From the NCBI RefSeq assembly GCF_002042965.1, contig NZ_MZNT01000003.1, forward strand, positions 124,001 through 188,000: a stretch of 64,000 nt of DNA, given 5' to 3'. Source of the DNA: Paenibacillus sp. 32352. Its GTDB lineage: Bacteria; Bacillota; Bacilli; Paenibacillales; NBRC-103111. Both the position numbers and the translations under genes were made by a program. Under the pieces are notes generated by a model. That model had not been told where the DNA came from, did not search any database, and saw only the letters and a list, made by a program, of their open reading frames with translations. Below are positions 56,111-64,000 of the stretch, in pieces (within the stretch, counting starts at the first letter, position 1; every line of letters begins with the position of its first letter).

Positions 56111-56412
56111 CTTGAAAACGCCTCCCAGTAAATCTTTTTCTCACTACCTAGCCATTATAAAAACAAATATTTCATTTGATAAGAGCTGAAAAAGAGTTCA
56201 TTAACTTACCCCAAGGTATGAGACTTACGTTAAAGTAACTTGCTATAGGCTAAAAAAAGTATGAAAACAATCCTTTTTATGGAATTTATCTGAATTTCGG
56301 AAAAGAAAGTGTGAATATTCCCTATTGCAGTTTGGAAGCGATGTTTTATTACACTCGGAAAAAGACAATAAAAGAAATTGTAACAACATTTTGAATATAA
56401 GGAGGGAGAACG

Positions 56413-56607
56413 ATGGCGGATGTGAAAATTACGGTGTCGGACAATGGTCCCCTGATCGTCAGCGGGGAAATTCAGCTGCTGGACGGCGAAGGAAATCCGT
56501 TGGCTGTGAAAGAAACGACCTATTTGTGCCGATGTGGCATGTCGAGCAGCAAGCCGTTCTGTAACGGAGCGCATAAAGGGAAGTTTGAGAGTGTAGTAAG
56601 AGCGTAA
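56413..56607 (+). CDS. CDGSH-type iron-sulfur protein
   Basis: 64 aa, AAGGAGGGAG upstream. The Cys3-His cluster motif is CRCGMSSSKPFCNGAH (about 42-57), binding a [2Fe-2S] cluster; the usual Asp of CDGSH is Asn here. Soluble, without the membrane anchor of mitoNEET. Probably an electron carrier or redox sensor. Confidence 0.88.
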   Translation: MADVKITVSDNGPLIVSGEIQLLDGEGNPLAVKETTYLCRCGMSSSKPFCNGAHKGKFESVVRA

Positions 56608-56800
56608 GGACGCACGAATGCAGGTTCAAACGTCGAATGCTTCATGTTCATGAACGTCAAACCGCATGCTAGGGAAGGTTGACCGCCGATAGGAAGGTTC
56701 CTCGAAGAACTGGTGAATCTGAACTTTCCTATTCGGCGTCAAAAGCAGACAGAGATCCATTGATGATCTAACCGGATATGAGGCTGTTACAACCCGGCTG

Positions 56801-57742
56801 CTAATATATCGTTCTCCATAAATAAAAGGTAGCGTAAGCCTTCCAATCGCCCCAGGGAGCGGAAAGCCGGCGCAGCTCCTCGATAGAAGGCTTATTCGGC
56901 ATCCCGAGAAGCTGCTTGATCGCATTGTGCAGGCCGACGTCCGCAATGGGAAAAGCGGAAGGGGATCTTAAGCAACGCATCAGCACGTAGTGGGCTGTCC
57001 AAGGACCGATGCCGCGAATTTGCACGAGCTTCTTCTCAATGGCCTCTGTATCTGCGAGCCCGAGCAGCATGTCCTTGGAAAGCAGCCCTTCATCCATTAG
57101 TCGGGCAACGCCGATGAGATACTCGGCCTTCTTGGTGGTAAGCTGAAGCGGTGTCAGGTCGGCAACCGTTAATGCCGCAATCTTCCCGGGAGCAGGAAAG
57201 AGCCAATAAGTCTGCCCGTTCCAGGCGGCGGATTGACCGAAGGCTTCAACGAATCTTCTCTTCAGGGTGTATGCGAACGCGAGATTGATCTGCTGGCCGA
57301 GAATGCCCCAGCACAGCGCCTCGAACAAGTCGGGGATTCCGACGATCCGAAGCCCGTTAAATTGCTGCACGACGCTGCCCAGCAGTTCATCCTGAGCGGC
57401 AATCCGGTAGAAGGGGGCAAGATCCGTACCGAGGTCGAACCATTCCCAGACATACTGGGCTGCAGCTGCTCGATCGGACGGCCTTAGAGGAGTGCCGCCA
57501 GGAAACGTGATTTTCAAAATGCCGGGTTCCGGGCTGGTGATTTGGACCAGAACTGGAGTTTCCTCTGTCGCAATCAGCTTGTATATGGCATGGTCCTCTA
57601 TATAAAACATGCATTCATTGGACGACCGCATAAGGTATCCCAGATTGTGCTCGAAGCTGAAGGGAGATGGGGTGGTAAGCAGGATATGATCTTCATGGTC
57701 TGTCCAGTAATCGTTCGGAATTCGTGCCGGATTAGTAAGCAT
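56801..57742 (-). CDS. alkA: DNA-3-methyladenine glycosylase II
   Basis: 313 aa from the ATG at 57742 (GGAGGGC upstream). Removes alkylated purines from DNA. AlkA N-terminal domain, then helix-hairpin-helix QIRGIGPWTAHYVLMR and the catalytic Asp in FPIADVGLHNA. Divergent from adaA with a 200-base shared control region, so probably part of the methylation-damage response. Confidence 0.88.
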   Translation of the reverse strand: MLTNPARIPNDYWTDHEDHILLTTPSPFSFEHNLGYLMRSSNECMFYIEDHAIYKLIATEETPVLVQITSPEPGILKITFPGGTPLRPSDRAAAAQYVWEWFDLGTDLAPFYRIAAQDELLGSVVQQFNGLRIVGIPDLFEALCWGILGQQINLAFAYTLKRRFVEAFGQSAAWNGQTYWLFPAPGKIAALTVADLTPLQLTTKKAEYLIGVARLMDEGLLSKDMLLGLADTEAIEKKLVQIRGIGPWTAHYVLMRCLRSPSAFPIADVGLHNAIKQLLGMPNKPSIEELRRLSAPWGDWKAYATFYLWRTIY

Positions 57743-57943
57743 GACGCCCTCCATTTTTTTAGACTTTTGAATGTATCTATTCGAGGCAACCTGCAAAATA
57801 TGGCATGGCCGGCCCTTTTGAGCTCTATTCTATATGTTGTATCATAGAAAACGGCTTTCGGCTTTTGCAATCTTGCTATTCTATTCTGCACCCGTTACGC
57901 TTTGGATGCAATAAGGGTATACTGGGATTGGAGGTGGGTGTCC

Positions 57944-58522
57944 GTGAACGATGAGCTTTGGCAGGCAATTATAAGCAATGATGCATCCTATGATGGGAAA
58001 TTTTACTATGGAGTGTCGACGACGGGCATTTTTTGCAGGCCCTCGTGCAAATCGAGAAATCCGAACAGGGAGCATGTGAAACTGTTCAAAAATGCGGAGC
58101 AGGCTTTGGCGGAACGCTATCGGCCTTGCAAGAGGTGCAGACCGGACGGGAAACGTCTGCCGGATGAGGAGTGGGTACAGCAAATCAGCGAAACGATCGA
58201 GAAGCGTTTTCGCGAGCCGCTTTCGCTTGGAAAGCTTGCGGACCTGCTTCATGGAAGCCCGTACCATCTCCACCGGACATTCAAACGAATCCGGGGGCTG
58301 ACTCCCGGTGAATATATTCAACAGCTTCGGCTCGAAGCATCGAAACAGCTGTTAGCCGATTCACAGCTGCCGATTACCGACGTAGCTTTGCAGTCCGGCT
58401 TCTCGAATGCGGCGTATTTTGCCGCCGTGTTTCATAAGAAGACGGGAATCTCGCCATCCGAATACCGGCTTGCCAGGGGAGTAACGGAAGAGGGGCGTCA
58501 CGGCGCACCCTTGTGCCGGTAA
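57944..58522 (+). CDS. adaA: Methylphosphotriester-accepting AraC-type regulator
   Basis: 192 aa from the GTG at 57944 (GGAGGTGGG upstream). N-terminal Ada zinc domain with the four cysteines in FCRPSCKSRNP and YRPCKRCRPDG (first Cys takes the methyl group), then an AraC double helix-turn-helix (LSLGKLADLLHGSPYHLHRTFKRIRG; DVALQSGFSNAAYFAAVFHKKTG). Methylation turns it into an activator of repair genes, likely including the divergent alkA. No adaB (O6-methylguanine methyltransferase) follows, unlike in B. subtilis. Confidence 0.9.
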   Translation: MNDELWQAIISNDASYDGKFYYGVSTTGIFCRPSCKSRNPNREHVKLFKNAEQALAERYRPCKRCRPDGKRLPDEEWVQQISETIEKRFREPLSLGKLADLLHGSPYHLHRTFKRIRGLTPGEYIQQLRLEASKQLLADSQLPITDVALQSGFSNAAYFAAVFHKKTGISPSEYRLARGVTEEGRHGAPLCR

Positions 58523-58545
58523 ATCGTAAATCCGGTATGTCTCTC

Positions 58546-58830
58546 TTGCAATTGTTAAAAATTAGAGTATAATAATAAAAAATTCAAATTCGATGATCTA
58601 TGATCGGGACAGTAGTTAATCGATTTCAGTCGCAGCGAGCCGGGAGAGTGTAAGCCGGTACGAAATCATTAATGAAGCGGACCCGTGAGATGGCCTTTTG
58701 AACCTTAAGTAGGAAGGCACGGCTGAAGACCGTTATCTTAGAAGGTGGTTAAGTCTTTTAGGCTTGACAACAAGAGTGGTACCGCGAGCGCCAAGTCCTC
58801 GTCTCTTATCGGAGACGGGGGCTTTTTTTT
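58546..58830 (+). promoter_or_regulatory. Promoter and T-box leader of argS
   Basis: TTGCAA (58546-58551), 16-base spacer, TATAAT (58568-58573). Stem I from about 58610 with loop features AGCGAGCCGGG and AAGCCGG, a candidate Arg specifier CGG in GAAGCGGACCCG, the T-box GAGTGGTACCGCGAGC (58774-58789), and the terminator AAGTCCTCGTCTC / GGAGACGGGGGCTT with T8. Confidence 0.9.
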
Positions 58831-58871
58831 GTACTCAAATAACAAACCAAGATCAAGGAGGGTAACGAGCC

Positions 58872-60731
58872 ATGCTAAGTTCATTCATGGAACATCATTT
58901 GACAAGAGCGTTACAGGGATTGTTCTCCGAGCTGGGAGAAGTCTGGAAGGATTCAGTAAAGGTTACGCTCGAGCAGCCCGCCCAGCTGGAGCATGGCGAC
59001 TATTCGACGAACATTGCGATGCAGCTTGCCAAGGTGCTCCGCAAATCGCCGATGGAGATCGCCGGTCTGCTGGTGAAGAAGCTGGAGCAGGACAGCTCAA
59101 TGGGGCATCTGATCCGTAAAATGGAGGCGGTGCCTCCCGGCTTCATCAATCTGTTCCTGGATTGGCAGGCATGGGCCGGGAAGAGCTTCAACTTGCCGGA
59201 AGGCGGCGGGGGCAAAGTCGTTATTGAGCATACGTCCATCAATCCGAACAAATCGGCGCATATCGGACATTTAAGAAATTCCTGCATCGGGGATGCGCTG
59301 GTCAAGCTGCTCCGTAGAGCGGGATACGAGGTCGAGGTTCACAATTATATCGACGACCTCGGCAATCAGCTGGCGGATACCGTCGTAGGGCTTCAGCACA
59401 CGGAGATGCGCGGAACGCATGCCCGTTTCGGAGACTTCTGCTGGGATGTTTATTCCCAAATCCATAAGGAATTTGAGAAGCATCCCCATTTGCCGGAAGA
59501 GCGTACTCGGGTGCTGCATGCTTTGGAGCAGGGGGATTCGAATCTTGCCTGGATAGGCCTGTTGGTTGCTGAGCGGATTGTCCGAGAGCATGTGGAGGAA
59601 ATGAAGCAGTTCGACATCGAATACGATCTGCTGGTGTGGGAAAGCAGCATCGTCAAGGAAGGATTCTGGTCATCGGCTTTCGAGCTGCTGAAGCAGACGC
59701 CGCTGTTCTGCAAGGAAACGGAAGGCAAGCTGGCAGAGTGCTGGGTGCTGAAGCAGCCGAAGGAGATGGAGGAGGATGAATCAGAGCACCATGCAGATAA
59801 GGTGCTTGTTCGTTCCAATGGCATCCTGACCTATACGGCCAAGGATATCGCGTATCATCTATGGAAGTTTGGCCTGTTGGACCAAAGCTTCGTTTACCAG
59901 CCGTTCGGAGAGAAGCTGTGGACAACCGGAAGCAGCGGGACGTCCAAGCCTTTTGGCCAAGCTTCGATGGTCGTTAACGTGATTGATCATCGGCAGGAAT
60001 ACCCGCAGACAATGGTGATGCAGGCGCTCGAAGCATTGGGCTTCGTGGAGCAAGCTGCCCGATTGCGCCATGTCAGCTACGGCGTCGTCTCACTAAGCCC
60101 GAATGCTGCCGCCGAGCTGAACATCGACATTTCGGACGGCAAATCGTCCTATGCGATGTCAGGACGTCAAGGCATCGGGATTAAAATCAGCGATTTGCTG
60201 GATTTGATGGAAGGAGTCATCGAGAAGAAACGATCGGAACCGGAGGGCTTGTCCAGCAGGGCGATTGCTGCAGCCGCTATCCGATATTATCTGCTGCGGT
60301 TCAATCTGCAGACGGAGGTCGTCTTCGATTTGCAGCAGGCTACCGAAATATCCGGCAATACCGGCGTCTATTTGCTGTACTCCTATGCCCGTGCCGTCAG
60401 CTTGTTGAGCAAGGCTGGACATGAGCCGGCGATAGCTTTTCCGGTGCCAGAAGCATTTCCTGAGCTGGAGAGGCAGGAGTATGCTTTGATCCGGCATCTC
60501 TCCCGTTGGGAGGAAACGCTCTACTTGGCGAGCCGGGAGCTGACCCCGAATACGATATGCAGCTATGCGCATGAGCTTGCGACGCTGTTTAATCACTTTT
60601 ATTCGGCCTGCGCCATCCTTAAAGCGGGGGATGGGGTAAGAAATTTCCGTCTGTGGCTGGTTGCACGGTATAAGGAGACACTGGGCGATGCGCTTCAGGT
60701 GCTCGGATTGCCGACTCCGAGCAGAATGTAA
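58872..60731 (+). CDS. argS: Arginine--tRNA ligase
   Basis: 619 aa. Class I synthetase: N-terminal tRNA-binding domain, the HIGH motif in INPNKSAHIGHLRNS (about 118-132), a KMSKS-loop equivalent near YAMSGRQGIGIKISDLL (about 430-446), and an anticodon-binding C-terminal domain ending LGLPTPSRM. This is the longer ArgRS form rather than the 556-aa Bacillus one, and it is T-box controlled, so it may be an accessory copy. Confidence 0.92.
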   Translation: MLSSFMEHHLTRALQGLFSELGEVWKDSVKVTLEQPAQLEHGDYSTNIAMQLAKVLRKSPMEIAGLLVKKLEQDSSMGHLIRKMEAVPPGFINLFLDWQAWAGKSFNLPEGGGGKVVIEHTSINPNKSAHIGHLRNSCIGDALVKLLRRAGYEVEVHNYIDDLGNQLADTVVGLQHTEMRGTHARFGDFCWDVYSQIHKEFEKHPHLPEERTRVLHALEQGDSNLAWIGLLVAERIVREHVEEMKQFDIEYDLLVWESSIVKEGFWSSAFELLKQTPLFCKETEGKLAECWVLKQPKEMEEDESEHHADKVLVRSNGILTYTAKDIAYHLWKFGLLDQSFVYQPFGEKLWTTGSSGTSKPFGQASMVVNVIDHRQEYPQTMVMQALEALGFVEQAARLRHVSYGVVSLSPNAAAELNIDISDGKSSYAMSGRQGIGIKISDLLDLMEGVIEKKRSEPEGLSSRAIAAAAIRYYLLRFNLQTEVVFDLQQATEISGNTGVYLLYSYARAVSLLSKAGHEPAIAFPVPEAFPELERQEYALIRHLSRWEETLYLASRELTPNTICSYAHELATLFNHFYSACAILKAGDGVRNFRLWLVARYKETLGDALQVLGLPTPSRM

Positions 60732-60811
60732 AAGGAATCCTGCACGCGGGGATTGAACTTCGAAGCGGATTCACGTGCTGTGGATTGAGACACCATTTTC
60801 TATAAAAATGA

Positions 60812-60832
60812 GAAAGAGCCCAGCAGGGCTCT
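60812..60832 (+). terminator. Terminator core, left copy flanking element B
   Basis: GAAAGAGCCCA-G-CAGGGCTCT stem-loop; the preceding GA completes the outer 5' arm. Downstream of argS. Confidence 0.75.
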
Positions 60833-61044
60833 GTCAGTTTGTTAAGACCTATCGTACAGAAAAAGGCGAAAGGTAGTAGGTGGGGTATCCCTTGGAGGAG
60901 CGATAGCGTCCGCCTTTGTTCTCGGAAAATATCCGCCGTAAAGCGAATATATAATCAAATTTTCCGAGAACAACAGCGGCCGGAGGGGGATACCCCACCG
61001 GGGTCCAAAGCGATTTTTCCAATTTCCAGGTTTCCCAACAAAAC
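60833..61044. mobile_element. 212-bp palindromic MITE-like element, type 1 (copy B)
   Basis: Ends TTTGTTAAGACC and, inverted, GGTTTCCCAACAAAA. Internal inverted pairs GTGGGGTATC / GATACCCCAC and TTGTTCTCGGAAAAT / ATTTTCCGAGAACAA. Same length and order as copy A with scattered substitutions. No ORF. Confidence 0.8.
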
Positions 61045-61070
61045 GAAAGAGCCCAACAGGGCTCTTTCTC
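61045..61070 (+). terminator. Terminator, right copy flanking element B
   Basis: GAAAGAGCCC-AACA-GGGCTCTTTC. Core identical to the left copy except one loop base; the trailing TTCTC completes the outer 3' arm. Confidence 0.8.
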
Positions 61071-61086
61071 ACAAGTAGAACCAGGC

Positions 61087-61260
61087 TTATTGCAGCCGGT
61101 AATCGTCAATTTTGCCGCCGTCCTCCCATACCTCCAGGAATAGGGCGTCGCAGTCGTCGAAATCCGCCGTCGTCAAAGCTAAAGCCTGTTCTTCGTCCGT
61201 TCCGACGAAGACATTATCCATTTGTTCTTCACGCATAGCAATAACAATATATATTTTCAT
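61087..61260 (-). CDS. Small acidic unknown protein
   Basis: 57 aa from the ATG at 61260 (GGAGG upstream). MKIYIVIAMREEQ start, a central acidic TTADFDDCDALFLEVWEDGGKIDDY. No family recognised; probably a small soluble alpha/beta protein. Good ribosome binding site and placement between terminators support it as real. Confidence 0.65.
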   Translation of the reverse strand: MKIYIVIAMREEQMDNVFVGTDEEQALALTTADFDDCDALFLEVWEDGGKIDDYRLQ

Positions 61261-61341
61261 ACTTGTGCCCTCCAACAATACCGATATCTGCGCATTATAC
61301 CATATGGGGGCGGGAGGAACGCAAGCGTTAGGCTTTCTCGG

Positions 61342-62115
61342 TTACGGTTGGTCAGGGAGAGCAGTCAATAGAGAGTTTGCCAGCTCGGCGATACGCCGAT
61401 TCGCGTCTCCCGTATATCTCCCGCCATGATAGCAAATTACGGTTTCAATGTCGTAATCCTTGAGCTTGCCTAAGGACTGAATGGCTTGTTCCATATCGTG
61501 GGTCTGTTCGGGTGAAGGGCCGTATAGTTCGCCTTCTGCCACCACCAGGGCGTCACCGGCAATCAATGTCCGGGTTGGCTCATGATAGAGGCTGATATGA
61601 CCCGGGGTGTGACCCGGCGTACCGATGACAATGATGCCGCCGCCATAAGGCAGCTTTTCCCCGTCCACAACCGAACGGCCCACGTTAGCTTTGGGGGGAT
61701 TTACTAATATAGCCTTCAAGCCCTGCCGCCATTCCAACGGCACTTCCTTTGGCAGGCTGTCGATTCGGGCGATGGCTTCATCCGTTATTTTGATGAGTCT
61801 GCGGTCGCCTTGAATGTAAGGCTTCTCAAGCTCGTGAGCTATAACCTCGACGGATGGGCCTGATGCTTGTACCAATTCCGGCAAATTGCCGATATGATCC
61901 AAATCCTGGTGGGTAATGAGGATAGCCGTCAGCTTTTCGGGAGTGATACCGGCTTGAGCCAAAGCTTCCTGTAACGCCTTCATCTGCCGGGGGTAGCCAG
62001 TATCCACCAGCATGGCCGAATCTCCATCTCGCAAGAGTGTGGGATAGACCCAGTCCGTTGTTCCCATAACTTCTGCGGACAATGGTAACATGTAGAGCAT
62101 AGTGCTTTCCTGCAT
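61342..62115 (-). CDS. Metallo-beta-lactamase-fold hydrolase
   Basis: 257 aa from the ATG at 62115 (GGAGGGAT upstream). Metal motif THQDLDHIG (HxxxDH form, about 69-77), GHTPGHISLYH (about 168) and AGDALV (about 187), final His in CYHGG. A glyoxalase-II-like or lactonase-like member; the substrate is unknown. Single gene. Confidence 0.88.
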   Translation of the reverse strand: MQESTMLYMLPLSAEVMGTTDWVYPTLLRDGDSAMLVDTGYPRQMKALQEALAQAGITPEKLTAILITHQDLDHIGNLPELVQASGPSVEVIAHELEKPYIQGDRRLIKITDEAIARIDSLPKEVPLEWRQGLKAILVNPPKANVGRSVVDGEKLPYGGGIIVIGTPGHTPGHISLYHEPTRTLIAGDALVVAEGELYGPSPEQTHDMEQAIQSLGKLKDYDIETVICYHGGRYTGDANRRIAELANSLLTALPDQP

Positions 62116-62296
62116 GATGATCCCTCCTGTTTCCGTAATCATTTTGTATCATACGGCAAAAGGGGTATAAAATCAACATAAAATTTAATCATAACATATT
62201 TATAACAAAATGTCAAATGTAAATTATTTATAGGTATATCTCATATTATATAAAAAGTTTATGGGAATAAATTTGAAAAGATAGGAGTCCATAGAG

Positions 62297-62606
62297 TTGA
62301 CGATGTCAAAGGAGTATGGTATTTTGAATTAATATTTTCAGAATATTGAAACGACGATGAAGAGGAAGAGTAGTGAGCCGCTCGAATGTCAGAGAGCCCA
62401 TGCCGGTGGAAATTGGGTATTCGATGCTGACGAAAGAAGCCTTGGAGGATCGGACTGAAAGACGTGGAGTAAGTCCGGCGGGTCTTCCCGTTACAGAAGA
62501 AGCGCCCTGCTGTATGAGAGCGCTGGTAAGCGGGTTGCTTTGCAACCAATATAGGTGGTACCACGGAAGCTTGGCCTTTCGTCCTTAGTGGATGAAAGGC
62601 TTTTTG
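62297..62606 (+). promoter_or_regulatory. Promoter and T-box leader of gltX
   Basis: TTGACG (62297-62302), 17-base spacer, TATTTT (62320-62325). Leader with GATGAAGAGGAAGAGTAG opening typical of synthetase T-boxes, the T-box AGGTGGTACCACGGAAG (62553-62569) and the terminator GCCTTTCGTCC / GGATGAAAGGC with TTTTT. The specifier was not firmly placed; a GAA (Glu) occurs after CTGACGAAA. Confidence 0.88.
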
Positions 62607-62642
62607 GCGTCTATCAGAAGCTTTAGGAAAGGAAGATGAAGC

Positions 62643-64000
62643 ATGCAGCAATCACAGCTATCTGCTCTATTATTCCCCCATGTGCATCTCAAGCCTCAAG
62701 ATATTATTGACCGGTATGACCGAAGGAAGCTGCAGCCGGAGGCTATGGTCACAAGATTCGCGCCGAGCCCTACCGGCTTCTTGACGATAGGCGGCTTGTA
62801 CGCTACCTTTATCTCCGAGAGGCTGGCGCACCAGAGCGGAGGTGTTTTTTACCTTCGGATAGAAGATACGGACAAGAAGCGCGAGGTCGAAGGAAGTCTC
62901 GAACGAATCATGGAAGCCTTAGACTATTTCGGAATTCGCTATGATGAAGGAGTTACGGCCTCCGGTGAAGAAATGGGAGAGTACGGACCGTATCGACAGA
63001 GCGCCCGGGCTGAGTTGTATCAGGTGTTTATCAAGGACCTTGTCGAAAGGGACCTTGCCTATCCTTGCTTCTGCGATGCAGTTGCCCTGCAGGACATTCG
63101 AAACACTCAGCAGTCCCGTAACGAAATGACCGGGTATTACGGCAAATGGGCGGTTCACCGCGGCTTCACGCCGGAACAAGTCAAAGAGGAGCTGGCCAAA
63201 GGCCGGCCGTTCGTCATCCGTCTGAAATCTCCCGGCTCCTTCGATCGCATAATTCGCTATACCGATCTGGTTAAAGGGGAATTGGAACTGCCGGAGAATG
63301 GGCAGGATATCGTTATTATGAAGAGCGACGGTCTTCCTACTTATCATTTTGCACATGCTGTCGATGATTATTTGATGGGAACGACGCACGTAATCCGCGG
63401 TGACGAATGGCTGTCCTCCGTCCCTATACATATGCAGCTTTTTGACGTTCTCGGATGGAAGCGGCCGGAATACGGGCATCTGGCTCCGATCATGAAGATG
63501 GACGGCCAATCCAAACGCAAGTTCAGCAAGCGCAAGGACCCGGATGCCGCTGTACACTTTTACCAGCAGCAAGGCTACCCCAAAGAGGCGATAGCCGAAT
63601 ACTTTATGACCCTTGTCAATTCCAGCTATGAGGATTGGCGGCAGCTTCATCCCGATGAGCCGTACACCTGGTTTCAGGTTGAGACGGGCAAAATGAGTGT
63701 CAGCGGTCCTCTGTTCGACATGGCCAAGCTGCAGGATATCAGCAAGGATATCATTGCCGGACTGAGCGCCGAAGAAATGCTCGGACAGGTGACGGAGTGG
63801 GCCCGCAGGTATGATACAGGGTTCTATCACAGATTAGTCAGCGATACGGAGTATGCCCATCGGATTGTTGGCATAGGCAAAGATCCCTTTAAGCCAAGAA
63901 AGGATTATGCCAGGTGGTCGGATGTGCCGAACGCTGTCTCCTATTTCTTCGACGAGGCGTTTGAGGCGGATTCGGAAGCATTCCTGGAATGGCTTCCGGT
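62643..64000 (+). CDS. gltX: Glutamate--tRNA ligase (partial, runs off the window)
   Basis: At least 452 codons, open to the right edge; AGGAAAGGAAG upstream of the ATG. Class I GluRS of the variant clostridial-like branch: RFAPSPTGFLTIGGLY (about 38-53), YLRIEDTDKKREVEG, YPCFCDA, VIRGDEWLSS and the KMSKS equivalent KRKFSKRKD. The position normally occupied by the first His of the HIGH motif (HIGG in this branch) is Thr, encoded ACG. Expressed under T-box control. Confidence 0.88.
   Translation, partial: MQQSQLSALLFPHVHLKPQDIIDRYDRRKLQPEAMVTRFAPSPTGFLTIGGLYATFISERLAHQSGGVFYLRIEDTDKKREVEGSLERIMEALDYFGIRYDEGVTASGEEMGEYGPYRQSARAELYQVFIKDLVERDLAYPCFCDAVALQDIRNTQQSRNEMTGYYGKWAVHRGFTPEQVKEELAKGRPFVIRLKSPGSFDRIIRYTDLVKGELELPENGQDIVIMKSDGLPTYHFAHAVDDYLMGTTHVIRGDEWLSSVPIHMQLFDVLGWKRPEYGHLAPIMKMDGQSKRKFSKRKDPDAAVHFYQQQGYPKEAIAEYFMTLVNSSYEDWRQLHPDEPYTWFQVETGKMSVSGPLFDMAKLQDISKDIIAGLSAEEMLGQVTEWARRYDTGFYHRLVSDTEYAHRIVGIGKDPFKPRKDYARWSDVPNAVSYFFDEAFEADSEAFLEWLP

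Overview
The window looks like a chromosomal segment of a Paenibacillus-type Firmicute. The evidence is the GC-rich, Bacillus-like gene content, strong GGAGG ribosome binding sites, frequent TTG/GTG starts, T-box leaders in front of three aminoacyl-tRNA synthetases, YesN/LplB/YtcP-type sugar uptake modules and a Zur-boxed znuCBA operon. No rRNA, tRNA, CRISPR array or prophage was seen. I read about 50 protein genes; the last one (glutamyl-tRNA synthetase) runs off the right edge.

Layout. 1-9.8 kb: a GlcNAc-6-P deacetylase, a membrane-bound AraC regulator, an oligosaccharide-type ABC transporter (two permeases plus binding lipoprotein) and a large secreted protein with a barrel-like core. 9.9-12.5 kb: a small membrane protein and an EAL / unknown / CBS-GGDEF cyclic-di-GMP operon. 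12.6-15.1 kb: a sulfatase and a convergent AraC regulator. 15.2-27.8 kb: a long same-strand cluster with a ROK regulator, Fe3+/polyamine-type ABC transporter, a secreted multidomain PIG-L deacetylase, a creatininase-family amidase, an argininosuccinate-lyase-like enzyme, a BadF/GlcNAc-kinase-type kinase and a cytoplasmic PIG-L deacetylase. It looks like an undescribed pathway for uptake and stepwise cleavage of an N-acyl amino-sugar conjugate. 28-32 kb: a 1006-aa secreted LTD/FN3 protein and a zinc-ribbon membrane protein. 32-35 kb: BlaI-type repressor, M56 protease and a DsbA/DsbB-like pair (BdbD/BdbC), with matching ACTAC-N5-GTAGT operators before both units. 34.8-37.1 kb: an AT-rich island (truncated IS1182-type transposase, matrixin-like protease, lipoprotein) sitting between two copies of one terminator. 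37-44.6 kb: CopA copper ATPase, an MHYT hybrid kinase / response regulator / HD-GYP operon, and two small proteins. 44.7-49.2 kb: Zur-boxed znuCBA and T-box serS. 49.4-64 kb: GH95 fucosidase, ArsB-type permease, MurC, aldo/keto reductase, CDGSH protein, divergent alkA/adaA, T-box argS, a metallo-beta-lactamase-fold hydrolase and T-box gltX.

The strongest unexplained signal is a family of palindromic elements of about 200 bp (27907-28118, 60833-61044, 16487-16690, and remnants at 51702-51800 and 34806-34885). The two complete copies of one type are both exactly 212 bp, and each is flanked by a duplicated transcription-terminator hairpin. The same flanking pattern brackets the IS1182-type remnant, whose terminal sequence resembles an element end. 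This suggests non-autonomous IS1182-related elements that insert into terminator hairpins and duplicate them.
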